Shown piece by piece: positions 17,363 through 26,042 of a stretch of DNA of 64,000 nucleotides. The DNA is taken from contig DAIQNV010000002.1 in the NCBI GenBank assembly GCA_036788215.1, forward strand, positions 39,092-103,091, read 5' to 3'. The stretch is from DAIQNV01 sp036788215. GTDB lineage: Bacteria > Planctomycetota > Phycisphaerae > Phycisphaerales > UBA1924. The position numbers were made by a program, and so were the translations under genes. The notes under the pieces are model-generated. The model did not search any database. It had not been told where the DNA came from and saw nothing but the letters and a program-made list of their open reading frames with translations. Position 1 is the stretch's first letter; the number at the start of each line of letters is the position of its first letter.

Positions 17363-20338
17363 TTACGGGCAGCCGGCGGTGAAGGCGGCGAGGAACGCCG
17401 AGATGTCCGCGAAGGTGAACGACCCGATCGGGTCCGCGAGGTCAGCCGCGGCATCAGCGGAGCTGAAGGCTGCGAGGAAGGCGGAGATGTCCGCGAAGGT
17501 CAGGCTGTTGAAGGGCTGCGCGAGGTCCGCGGGGTTGCAACCGAGGACGGGGTCGACGCACGAGAACTTGGTGGCCCGGAAGTTGTCGATGCCCGCCTCG
17601 ACGACGCCTCCGGGATCGGGGTCGGCCGCGATGAAGCGGACGCGGATCCGGTCGGTGGCGAGGGCCGGTACGACATCGATCGTGTAGGTGCGCCAGGCCG
17701 ATTGCGTGCTCGTGATGGTGTCGACGGGGATCCAGTTCGCGCCGCCGGTGGTGGAGATGTCGAACGAGAGCGCATCACCGGGGGCGTTGTTGAATCCGTC
17801 GTACCAGTAGTCGAAGGAGATCGTGCCTCCGCCGGTCATGTCGATGAGGGGGCTGGTGAGGACGGTGGAGCCCCCGTCGACATCCTCGTTCGGGGTGTTG
17901 CCGGTGACGAAGCACTGGCCGGACCCGTCGGAGTCGGTCGGCGGGTCGTTGCGCCCGAAGTTGCCCGGGACGCCCCGCTCCCAGGCCCCGGTCGCCGGGT
18001 TGCCGGAGACCACCCAGCCCTGATCGGTCTGGAAATTGTCGGCGAACGGCTCGATGAACTCGCCGATCGCCGCGGTGTAGGCGGCGGAGGGCGCATCCTC
18101 CGGGAGGGTGATCGTGGTCCCCTCGACGGTGGAGGCCCGAATGTAGTACTCGAAGGTGTCATCGCACGCGAACGCCGGCAGCATCGCGTCGTAGTCGGTC
18201 CCGGAAACGAGGGTCAGAGGCGAAGCCTGGAACGCCCCCCCGTTCCGCCGGACGAAGAGCGTGGGCGAGGCCGGGTCGAGGCTCTCGACGCCCTCGACGA
18301 ATCGCACGCGGACGCCGGTCTGCACGCCGGGATCGACGAAGTCCGGGCGACCATTCGGGAAATCGCCTGAGAGCGCAACCACCGTCAGCGTGAAGTTCCC
18401 GGGGTTGACGTCGAAGAAGACATTGTTGGTGGGCTCGACCTTGATGCGAGCCGCCGAGGTGCTGATTGCGGGGAAGGTGACAAACTGCGAGCCGTCGTTC
18501 GGCGTGTTGGAGGCGAGGGTGATGGGGAACGTCTGCCCGCCATCGGTGGACAGCAGGATGTTCACCGACGACGCGTTGATGGGCGCCGCGTTGGTGCCGT
18601 TGACGGTCCAGGTCACGGTCGTGCCCCCGCCGAGGTCGGCGCCGGCAGCGGGCGCGGTGACATCGAAGGGCCCGGCGGAGCCGACGACGTTGAGGACGAC
18701 ATCATCGGTCGCGATGCCCCCCCGCCCGTCGCGGGCGACCACGCGGAAGTCCATGGCCCGCCCGAGCGTGGGAAGCTTCTCGCGGATGTTAGAGACATTG
18801 TTCAGCGTGTTGGAGAGCTGCGGGAAGAAGCGGAAGGGCTCCGTGGTCGGATCGAAGGACCTGAACAGCGGGCTGGACCCGTTATCTGCGGAGCTGAGGG
18901 CGACCGCCGGCCCGAGGTCCCGCTGCTCCCACGCGTAGGTGAGGCCGTCCCCGTTGGGATCGGACCCCGACGCGGTGAGAACGAAGGGCGTCCGCGTCGG
19001 GATGGAACGGTCCGGACCCGCGCTCACGACCGGATCCGCGTTCCCGGTGCCGGTGATCGTGGCGCAGGAGTTGGCAAACCCGGTGACCAGGTTGCGGATC
19101 TCGCTGATGCTGATGGAGTGGAAGTGGGTATCCGAGACGTTCTGGACGTTGTCCGAGCCGCAGATGCCGGCGTAGGCCATGATCGTGTTGCCCGACCCGG
19201 GCTCGTAGGCGGTGGAGCCGTTGCGGTTGCCACCGGAGCACGACCCGTTGACCCCGTTGAAGGTGTGGTTGGCCCCGAACTGGTGCCCCATCTCGTGGGC
19301 CACGTAGTCGACGTAGAACACGTCACCGATCGGGCTGTTCAGCCCGGTGAGCCCGCGGCCCTTCGACGACCCGCAGACCACCCCGAGCCCCGCGACGCCG
19401 CCGCCGGAGGTCTGGAAGAGGTGGCCGATGTCGTAGGCCCCTGAGCCGATAACGCTGTTGATGACGCCGGTGATGTTGTTCAGGTCGCCGGAGTTGTTGG
19501 ACCACGGATCGGTGCTGGGGTTGGTGTAGATCAGCAGGTCGTTGTTCGCGACGAGCTGCAGGCGGACCGAGACGTCCGTCTCGTAGATCCCGGTGACGCG
19601 GTTCATCGCGGTCACGACCGCCGCAAGGCCCGAGGACACGGTGCCGCCGTGGAACTGGGTGTAGTTCCCGGTGACCGCGACCGCCGCACGATAGGTCCGG
19701 AGCTGCTCACCGATGAGCAGGCTGTTCTGAGTCGGCGCGATCGCGTCGAGAACCGCCGCCGGGGCGTGCTCGTGGAACTGGCAGGACCACTCCACCGGGC
19801 GGGAGTAGTCACGCCGGTAGTAGCTCGTGTGCAGCGTGCTGTCATCAGCGCTGTAGCGGTCGATGTACCACGAGCCGTTGGGCGTCCGCACCTGCGCGTC
19901 GAAGCCCGAGGGCGTCTTGGTCAGCCTTGCGGTCGCGTGGGGGTCATCGATCCCGTAGGCGACGTAGGTCCGGATGTCGGGGTAGCGGGCCTGAAGCTCG
20001 GGCGCCATGACAGGAGCCTCGACGACCCGGAATGCCTGCGTGTTCCCATCGGGGTCGGGCAGTTCGAGGATCAGCGCGTCGACCGGGCGGCCCGGGACCC
20101 GCTCCATCGGCGCGCGGGCGAGCGCCGCCCGCATAGCCGCGGGGTCGATCCGGACCGCGCGGAACGCCTGCGGGCGGACCCAAGGCTCCGCCGCCTCGTC
20201 CGCAGCCCCGATCGCCTCCACCGGGCGGAAAAACCCCGCGGGAGCCGCAACATCGGCACCAGCCGCGTGGAATGACGCGACCAGGCCGACACACGCCGCA
20301 ACCACGCGGCTTCTCAAGTGGCATGCACGCACGGACAT
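17363..20338 (-). CDS. Secreted M12B (reprolysin-like) metalloprotease with dockerin-like C-terminus
   Basis: This 991-aa protein has a signal peptide (VVAACVGLVASFHAAGADV), a prodomain, and a metzincin zinc motif HEMGHQFGANH (His348, Glu349, His352, Gly355, His358). Beta-sandwich domains (PKD/fibronectin-like, for example VSAGPDRSIPTRTPFVLTASG) occupy the middle, followed by a jelly-roll-like segment near 780-900. The last 60 residues hold two near-identical FADISAFLAAF units separated by an Asp/Ala-rich stretch and ending CP. This is the dockerin-like tail common on Phycisphaerales secreted proteins (recalled family knowledge). It is probably an extracellular protease. Start chosen at the ATG before the basic signal-peptide head. 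Confidence 0.9.
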   Translation of the reverse strand: MSVRACHLRSRVVAACVGLVASFHAAGADVAAPAGFFRPVEAIGAADEAAEPWVRPQAFRAVRIDPAAMRAALARAPMERVPGRPVDALILELPDPDGNTQAFRVVEAPVMAPELQARYPDIRTYVAYGIDDPHATARLTKTPSGFDAQVRTPNGSWYIDRYSADDSTLHTSYYRRDYSRPVEWSCQFHEHAPAAVLDAIAPTQNSLLIGEQLRTYRAAVAVTGNYTQFHGGTVSSGLAAVVTAMNRVTGIYETDVSVRLQLVANNDLLIYTNPSTDPWSNNSGDLNNITGVINSVIGSGAYDIGHLFQTSGGGVAGLGVVCGSSKGRGLTGLNSPIGDVFYVDYVAHEMGHQFGANHTFNGVNGSCSGGNRNGSTAYEPGSGNTIMAYAGICGSDNVQNVSDTHFHSISISEIRNLVTGFANSCATITGTGNADPVVSAGPDRSIPTRTPFVLTASGSDPNGDGLTYAWEQRDLGPAVALSSADNGSSPLFRSFDPTTEPFRFFPQLSNTLNNVSNIREKLPTLGRAMDFRVVARDGRGGIATDDVVLNVVGSAGPFDVTAPAAGADLGGGTTVTWTVNGTNAAPINASSVNILLSTDGGQTFPITLASNTPNDGSQFVTFPAISTSAARIKVEPTNNVFFDVNPGNFTLTVVALSGDFPNGRPDFVDPGVQTGVRVRFVEGVESLDPASPTLFVRRNGGAFQASPLTLVSGTDYDAMLPAFACDDTFEYYIRASTVEGTTITLPEDAPSAAYTAAIGEFIEPFADNFQTDQGWVVSGNPATGAWERGVPGNFGRNDPPTDSDGSGQCFVTGNTPNEDVDGGSTVLTSPLIDMTGGGTISFDYWYDGFNNAPGDALSFDISTTGGANWIPVDTITSTQSAWRTYTIDVVPALATDRIRVRFIAADPDPGGVVEAGIDNFRATKFSCVDPVLGCNPADLAQPFNSLTFADISAFLAAFSSADAAADLADPIGSFTFADISAFLAAFTAGCP

Positions 20339-20496
20339 CCCCTTCTCGATTTTCGGGTTGTGTCAGCACAATCCCGCAGAGGTCTTCCCGAGCCGGGCCC
20401 CACGAGACCCGGGACGGGCAAGGTACCCGGGATCGGGCCCGAAGGGAAGCCCGACGCCGCCACAAGCCACCCGGGCGCGGGGGTCGTAGGGCTCGA

Positions 20497-22077
20497 TCAC
20501 GAGACGCCGCCAACGCCGAACCGTTTCCGGAGCTTCGCGGCGCTGGCGGTGATCTCCACGCGCTCCTCGTTCTTGATGCGGTCGGCGTTCTTCAGCATCA
20601 TCGCCATGCGGTTATTGCCCTTGAACCGCTCCCCGTGGCGGAACAGGAAGTCCCAGAAGAACACGTTGAACGGGCACGCGTCGTCGCCGGAGCGGGCGTC
20701 GAGCTTGTACCGGCAGTTCTCGCAGTAGTTCGACATGCGGGAGATGTACTTGCCCGACGCGGCGTAGGGCTTCGTGCCCACGACCCCGTGGTCGGCGTGC
20801 TGGGACATGCCGATGGTGTTCGGGTTGCTCGCCCAGTCGACCGCATCAACGAACATCGCCAGGTACCAGTCGGCGACCCGGCGCGGATGCACGCCCGCGA
20901 GCATCGCGAAGTTACCCATCACCATCAGGCGCGGGATGTGGTGGGCGAAGCCATGATCGAGCACGGACCGCACGCAGTCCCGCATGCACGCCATGTCGGT
21001 ATCCGCGGTCCAGTAGAACCCGGGCAGGTCACCCTGCTGCCCGAGCCCGTTGCGGTTCGGGTAGTCATCCCCCTGCGTCCAGTACACGCCCCGGATGAAC
21101 TCCCGCCACCCCAGCCACTGGCGCACGAAGCCCTCGACCGCGTTCAGCGGAGCCTTTCCTGCGTGGTACGCCCCGACCGCCTTCTCGACGCAGTCCCGCG
21201 GATCGAGCAACTTCAGATTGCCCGAGGAACTGAGCAGCGAGTGGTAAAGGAAGGGCTGCTCGGTCCACATCGCGTCCTCGTACTTCCCGAAGAGACGCAG
21301 GCGATGCTCGACAAAGTCATCCAGGGCCCGCCCCGCCTGGTCCCGCGTCACGGGCCAGCGGAAGCCATCGAGCGACCCATGGCTGTCCGGGTACCGCGAG
21401 GCAACGAGGTCGAGGACCTCCTTCGTGATGTCCGTGAGACGGGGCGTGTAGGGCTTCGGCGGGTTCGGCGTGGTCTTGAACGCGTCCCGGTTGTCCTTGT
21501 CAAAGTTCCACCCGCCACCGACCGGCGTCTTCCCGTCCTCCTCCATCAGCACGCCGAACCGCTTGCGCTGCTCGCGGTAGAAGAACTCCATCGTGAGCTG
21601 CTTTCGGCCCTTTGCCCACGTCTCGAACCGCTCGAGAGGCGTAAAGAAGTGCGCATCCTCGTGCACACGCACCGGGATGCCGAACTCGCCCTCCCAGGCC
21701 TGCACCATCTTGAGAACGCGCCAGTCGCCCGGATGAACGCAGTGGATCTCCTCGGGCCGCAGCTTCCCGACCGCTCGCCTGACCTCGCTGTCGAAACGCT
21801 GCGTGTTGTAGGGGTCGTTCGCCGTGACATACCGGACGCGGTGCCCCGTCTCCGCGAGGTCGACCGCGAAGTGCCGCATCGCCGCGAAGAAGAGCGCGGT
21901 CCGCTGCCTGTGCGAGGGCACGACGGACTGCTCCTCGTCCGTCTCCATCATCAGCACGGCGTCCTTCGCCTTGTCGATCTCCGCGAGGGGCCCGAACGAC
22001 CCGTCGAGCTGATCTCCGAAGACGACCACCAGTCGCCGGGCCTTCCGCGTGTCGTTCAGGGGTGGGAAAGCGGCCAT
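20497..22077 (-). CDS. Iron-sulfur cryptochrome/photolyase (FeS-BCP, PhrB-like, probable (6-4) photolyase)
   Basis: This 526-aa protein matches the bacterial FeS-BCP photolyases: a Rossmann-like N-terminus (LVVVFGDQLDGSFGPL) and a helical FAD domain. Cys364, Cys452, Cys455 and Cys468 keep exactly the spacing of the four cluster cysteines of Agrobacterium PhrB (350, 438, 441, 454). FeS-BCP proteins repair (6-4) photoproducts under blue light and usually bind FAD plus a lumazine antenna. The gene is the last of a three-gene minus-strand run; its start follows the previous stop within a couple of bases. Confidence 0.93.
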   Translation of the reverse strand: MAAFPPLNDTRKARRLVVVFGDQLDGSFGPLAEIDKAKDAVLMMETDEEQSVVPSHRQRTALFFAAMRHFAVDLAETGHRVRYVTANDPYNTQRFDSEVRRAVGKLRPEEIHCVHPGDWRVLKMVQAWEGEFGIPVRVHEDAHFFTPLERFETWAKGRKQLTMEFFYREQRKRFGVLMEEDGKTPVGGGWNFDKDNRDAFKTTPNPPKPYTPRLTDITKEVLDLVASRYPDSHGSLDGFRWPVTRDQAGRALDDFVEHRLRLFGKYEDAMWTEQPFLYHSLLSSSGNLKLLDPRDCVEKAVGAYHAGKAPLNAVEGFVRQWLGWREFIRGVYWTQGDDYPNRNGLGQQGDLPGFYWTADTDMACMRDCVRSVLDHGFAHHIPRLMVMGNFAMLAGVHPRRVADWYLAMFVDAVDWASNPNTIGMSQHADHGVVGTKPYAASGKYISRMSNYCENCRYKLDARSGDDACPFNVFFWDFLFRHGERFKGNNRMAMMLKNADRIKNEERVEITASAAKLRKRFGVGGVS

Positions 22078-22078
22078 G

Positions 22079-22552
22079 TCACGCGTCCACGCTCTGCGCC
22101 GCCGCCCGCGCGATCAGCAAAGCCACAACCGCCTTCGCCGTCCACGCGAGCGTACGGGGCCAGTTGATCGCGACGAGCCGACGGTGCGTTTCCGCGTCGA
22201 ACCCCGCCCCCAGCCGCGCGTGCAGGGGCACGGCGCCGAAGAACGTCAACGCCCACACCGCCGCCAGCAGCGTCGCGTTGGCGACCAGCAGGCCCACCGG
22301 CAGACCGGCCGGGCGGGCGAGCAGCAGGAGCACCGCCAGCGCCGCCTCTGTCAGCATCAGCGGCGCCACGATGATCGTCGTGCGCGACTGGTGGATCGTC
22401 TCGTACGCCGCGAACGCCTCCGACCCCACCCGCGCAAAGAGCGGATAGTGCACCACCTGCACGAACCACACCAGCCCGCACATCAGCAGCGTCGCGAAGG
22501 CGTGCACCCACGCCGCCGCCTCCGCAGTCTGGCTGTTCACGAGGTCGCTCAT
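22079..22552 (-). CDS. Small four-helix membrane protein of unknown function
   Basis: This 157-aa protein has about four hydrophobic segments (WVHAFATLLMCGLVWFVQ; TIIVAPLMLTEAALAVLLLL; VGLLVANATLLAAVWALTFF; AWTAKAVVALLIA). Family not recognised; the VVHYPLFARVG and TNRRL-like arginine/His pattern recall DUF1772-type membrane proteins, but that is weak. It overlaps the stop of the upstream redox-fusion gene by ATGA and abuts the photolyase gene, so it belongs to the same operon. Confidence 0.8.
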   Translation of the reverse strand: MSDLVNSQTAEAAAWVHAFATLLMCGLVWFVQVVHYPLFARVGSEAFAAYETIHQSRTTIIVAPLMLTEAALAVLLLLARPAGLPVGLLVANATLLAAVWALTFFGAVPLHARLGAGFDAETHRRLVAINWPRTLAWTAKAVVALLIARAAAQSVDA

Positions 22553-23553
22553 GCGGGTGAGGGAGTCCGCGCGGGCGCCGCTGAGGCCCCGGCGAGTTCG
22601 CAGTAGTCGGGCCGGTCCGCCGCGGTGGTGTGCGCATACGCCCGGACGATCTTCTCATCACGCACCAGGAACGCCCCGGGCATCTGGAACCCATCCCCCT
22701 CCAGTCTGCCCACCAGGTGCCCACGCAGCGTCGCCGCGAACCCACGCGCCCACACCCGAGGCCCAAAGAGCTGTGCCCACGACCCCCGCGCCAGATCAAA
22801 GCTGCGGTACAGCCGACGACCCGGGTCCGCGATGTGCGCCGTCCCCGAGAGCCCGTACCGCCCCAGCACATCCTCGAACTCGTTGGGATCCGACATGTGC
22901 ACCAACGCCAGCCGCGTCCCGGCAGCATCCAGGGCAGGCTTCACCCGCGCCAGATCCGCGAGCGCCTCCTTGCAGAAGGTGCACCCCGCGTGACGCAGGA
23001 AGACGACCAGCGTCGGCGCCCCGCGCGACAGTTCCGCCAGGCTCGCCCCATCCCGCGCCCGCGCCTCCCGCATCGCGCTGGCGGGGTCCGTCCCCTCAGC
23101 CGCCCCACCACCCGTGTTCGCCCTCAACGCCCCGAGCAGCATCGCCCCGAACGGGATCCACCAGATCAGGTCGTTCGTCGGAATCGTGACGCCAAACTCC
23201 GCGGGCACCACCGCCACGAACGGGAGAGACGACAACCCAAGCCACCCCGCCACCACGCCCGACGCGTACCCGATCGGCCCGAAAAGCTTGCCCAGAAACC
23301 CGACGAGCACGATCGGCCAATGCCGAAACGGATCGCCTGCAGCGATCCAGTACCCCACGCCGTACACGCCGACGATCATGCCGACGCACTGCCAGATGAA
23401 GGGATACACAGGCTCCGCGAGCCCCGTCAGGTGAAACAGCCACGCCGGGTACAGAACCGTCAGCAGGCCCCAGATCACGTTGTACACCGCCGCTGCCCGC
23501 AGCCATCCGGTCATCCACGTCGGAGCGGTGTTGTCGTCGAGTACCAGCTTCAT
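22549..23553 (-). CDS. Membrane-domain/SelL-like thioredoxin-fold redox fusion protein
   Basis: This 334-aa protein has about four transmembrane helices in the first 145 residues (for example VGMIVGVYGVGYWIAAGD and GFLGKLFGPIGYASG). A thioredoxin-fold AhpC/TSA-like domain from about 165 carries Cys191 and Cys194 (HAGCTFCKEAL). The C-terminal domain resembles SelL-type proteins, here with CxxC instead of UxxU selenocysteines. It is probably a peroxiredoxin-like or disulfide reductase activity tethered to the inner membrane. It is the first gene of an apparent operon with a membrane protein and a photolyase, which suggests light or oxidative stress (inference). Confidence 0.82.
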   Translation of the reverse strand: MKLVLDDNTAPTWMTGWLRAAAVYNVIWGLLTVLYPAWLFHLTGLAEPVYPFIWQCVGMIVGVYGVGYWIAAGDPFRHWPIVLVGFLGKLFGPIGYASGVVAGWLGLSSLPFVAVVPAEFGVTIPTNDLIWWIPFGAMLLGALRANTGGGAAEGTDPASAMREARARDGASLAELSRGAPTLVVFLRHAGCTFCKEALADLARVKPALDAAGTRLALVHMSDPNEFEDVLGRYGLSGTAHIADPGRRLYRSFDLARGSWAQLFGPRVWARGFAATLRGHLVGRLEGDGFQMPGAFLVRDEKIVRAYAHTTAADRPDYCELAGASAAPARTPSPA

Positions 23554-23586
23554 GGCGTCTTCATCGGCCTCGCGGGGCGGGCAGGG

Positions 23587-24342
23587 TCAGCCCTTGCCCT
23601 TGATCGCGGCAAGGCCGCCGTCCACGCCGATCACCTGGCCCGTCACCCAACTCGACTCCGGGCCCAGCAGCCAGTCGATCGCCGGGGCGGTGTCCTCGGG
23701 ACGCCCGAGCCGCCCGAGGGGGTGCAGGGCCTCGCTCGCCTTCCGGGCCTGGTCGCTCGAGGTCAGCCGCTCCGCCATGGGCGTATCGACCAGCCCCGGC
23801 GCGATGCAGTTGACCCGCACGCCCGAGGGCGCCAGGCTCGCCGCCGCCGACTGCGAGAGCGCGATCACCGCGCCCTTCGCCGCCGCGATCACCTCGTGGC
23901 TCACGAGCCCCGTCCGCGCCGCGCAGCTGGAGATCAGCACGAGACTCCCCGAGCCCGCCTTCCGCATGGGCTTGCTCGCCGCCCGCACCAGCGCCATCGC
24001 GGTCTTCACATTCAGGTCCATCGTCTGCTGGTAATCCGCCTCGGAGACGGTGTGCACCGGCTTGATCACAATCGACCCCGCCATGTTCACCGCGCCATCG
24101 AGCCTGCCGAAGTCCTCGACCACCGACTGCACAAGCCCATCAACCGCGTCAAAGCTGCTCGCGTCGCAGACCCGCGTCTCGGCGCCCGTCTCCGACGCAT
24201 ACGCCTTCAGACGCCCCTCGTCCCGCGACGCCGCGATGACGCGGGCCCCTCGCGCGAGCAGCCTCCTCGTCAGGGCGGTCCCCTGGCCACCGGCGCCGCC
24301 GATGAGCAGATAAACGGGTGCAGAATCAGATGCTTCGGACAT
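23587..24342 (-). CDS. SDR-family protein lacking the catalytic tyrosine
   Basis: This 251-aa Rossmann protein starts at the ATG preceded by GGAGG (seven bases). It keeps a glycine-rich nucleotide loop (GGAGGQGTAL), the NMAGS region, Ser139 (LISSCAAR) and Lys156, plus the C-terminal VTGQVIGVDGG signature. At the YxxxK position the residue is Ile152 (VIAAAKGA), so the usual catalytic Tyr is missing. It therefore is probably an atypical or non-redox SDR that still binds nucleotide. It lies 33 bp upstream of the redox-fusion operon on the same strand and may be co-transcribed. Confidence 0.87.
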   Translation of the reverse strand: MSEASDSAPVYLLIGGAGGQGTALTRRLLARGARVIAASRDEGRLKAYASETGAETRVCDASSFDAVDGLVQSVVEDFGRLDGAVNMAGSIVIKPVHTVSEADYQQTMDLNVKTAMALVRAASKPMRKAGSGSLVLISSCAARTGLVSHEVIAAAKGAVIALSQSAAASLAPSGVRVNCIAPGLVDTPMAERLTSSDQARKASEALHPLGRLGRPEDTAPAIDWLLGPESSWVTGQVIGVDGGLAAIKGKG

Positions 24343-24425
24343 GGATACCTCCGGGTCCGTACCGGTTCGGGTCGACACCGACGCCCGATGCGGCCCCACC
24401 GCCCACCGACGGGATGAATCCCGGC

Positions 24426-25073
24426 TCAGGCCTCCAGATCGTCCTGCGGGAGCAAAGCGTCCGGCTGCTTGCCCATGGGCCCGAACCAGACCATGCAGAA
24501 CAGGGGCCACGCCAGCCCGACCACCAGCCCCGCCCCGATCCCGAGAAGGCCCGTCACCCCCGAACCCGCACGCTGCTGCTCGACCTGCTCGCGGATCGCC
24601 TCGCCAAACTCTGTGTCGCCATGCTGCTCCAGCCAGGCGTCCATCGCCTTCTCCTGCTCCACCTGGCCGTGCAGTTGGGCGTACACGCCGAACCCCGTCG
24701 CCAGCACCGCCGCGAGCGCGTAGACGATGTGCAGCGACCGCCCGTTCGCGAGACGGCGCAGCGTCTGCACACCCGCCACGACCAGCAGGATGTTCAGCCC
24801 GAGGCTGAGCGCGATCGACACCATCAGGATCGCATCCACCGGCGGGCTGAAGGGCGGAGGCGGCGCATCACCAAGCTGCGGCCCCATAACGGCCTCCATG
24901 ATCGGCTCCGAGGCAAACGCAAGCCCGGACCCGACGACCCCGCAGAAGAGCGACAGGCTCGCGAAGACGATGCTCAGGATCCCCACCACCTTGGGCCATC
25001 CGGGCCGGTCGGCCTCGAGCTCAGGGTCCGCGTGGTCGTCGGTCACCAGATATCCGTCCGCGTCGTAAGGCAT
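24426..25073 (-). CDS. Membrane protein of unknown function
   Basis: This 215-aa protein has an acidic N-terminal tail and about four hydrophobic segments (VVGILSIVFASLSLFCGVVG; ILMVSIALSLGLNILLVVAG; IVYALAAVLATGFGVYA; LLGIGAGLVVGLAWPLFCMVWF). Between the third and fourth lies a charged Glu/Gln-rich loop. I chose ATG 25073 with GGGGA upstream; a TTG four codons earlier is also open. Family not recognised. Confidence 0.75.
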   Translation of the reverse strand: MPYDADGYLVTDDHADPELEADRPGWPKVVGILSIVFASLSLFCGVVGSGLAFASEPIMEAVMGPQLGDAPPPPFSPPVDAILMVSIALSLGLNILLVVAGVQTLRRLANGRSLHIVYALAAVLATGFGVYAQLHGQVEQEKAMDAWLEQHGDTEFGEAIREQVEQQRAGSGVTGLLGIGAGLVVGLAWPLFCMVWFGPMGKQPDALLPQDDLEA

Positions 25074-25241
25074 GGTCTTCCCCAAGTTGACGGGAGCCGG
25101 GGCGAACCAGCCCGCCCAGGGCGTGGTTGTTCACGCCCTCGCAGCATAAATCATTGATCCGCTGGCCGTTGACGCGTCAGGCCCCATCATGGAGTGCCAG
25201 AGATCCCACGAGCATATTCGCCTTCCGAAAGGGTTCATTTC

Positions 25242-25880
25242 ATGCGTTCGTCTTGTCTAATTCTGTTTGGAATCGTGTCGGGCGGCATGCCCGCTCTCGG
25301 AGCCATCTCCTCCACCTTTACGGACAGCGACGAACAGTGGTCGTTCCTGAACGACGCCACCGGCTTCGGCTTCGACGCCAGTCTCGGGCAGCCCGCCGGC
25401 GCAATCACGGCGCGGGACCGGGGCGACGGACGCATCTGGTACTTCGCCGCCGGCCCCCAGTTCCTGGGCGACCGCTCCGCGTTCCTCAATGGCTCGCTCA
25501 GCTGGGACATCTTGGGCATCACCGGCAACCAGACCTCGATCACCCCCAGGGCCGACGTGATGCTGACGGGCGCGGGCATGACCATCGGGATCGACGCGAG
25601 CGTCCAGCCCATCAACGGCAGCTGGACCTCCTGGGGCGTGACCCTCGCCCCGGGCCAGTGGTTCGTCGTGAGCAACGCCTCCAACGGTGTACTCAGCTCG
25701 ACCGCCGTTTCTCAGGCCGACCTCGCCATGGTGCTGGGTGCCCTCGACGGGCTCTTCATCCGGGGCGAGTACACCAACGGCGCCGACGCGACCGCGCTCG
25801 ACAATGTCCTCCTCGTCCCGGCGCCGGCCGCCCTCCCGATGCTCGCCATGGGTGCCTTTGCCCTGCGTCGGCGCAGGTAA
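25242..25880 (+). CDS. Exported protein with PEP-CTERM-like sorting tail
   Basis: This 212-aa protein has a signal peptide (SCLILFGIVSGGMPALGA) and a C-terminal tail VPAPAALPMLAMGAFALRRRR: short Pro motif, hydrophobic helix and basic cluster, as in PEP-CTERM/exosortase substrates. The body is beta-rich and unassigned. I prefer ATG 25242, since an in-frame ATG 16 codons earlier would put extra charged residues before the signal peptide. Its sorting enzyme is not in the window. Confidence 0.82.
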   Translation: MRSSCLILFGIVSGGMPALGAISSTFTDSDEQWSFLNDATGFGFDASLGQPAGAITARDRGDGRIWYFAAGPQFLGDRSAFLNGSLSWDILGITGNQTSITPRADVMLTGAGMTIGIDASVQPINGSWTSWGVTLAPGQWFVVSNASNGVLSSTAVSQADLAMVLGALDGLFIRGEYTNGADATALDNVLLVPAPAALPMLAMGAFALRRRR

Positions 25881-25928
25881 CGCCTCGGCCCCTACGAGGG
25901 CAACGCGCCAGAGCCATAGGGCATACCA

Positions 25929-25970
25929 AAGGCCTCCGTCGCGCCGCCCAGCGTGACGGAGGCCTTCTTT
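25929..25970. terminator. Bidirectional intrinsic terminator between the PEP-CTERM gene and pheS
   Basis: A perfect 12-bp stem (AAGGCCTCCGTC / GACGGAGGCCTT) with a 14-base loop and a CTTT tail lies between two convergent genes. Confidence 0.75.
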
Positions 25971-26042
25971 GATCCGCGTGAGCCTCAACCGACACCGATT
26001 CGAGATGCAACGCAACGATCGCGGACCCGATCCCCGCCTCTC

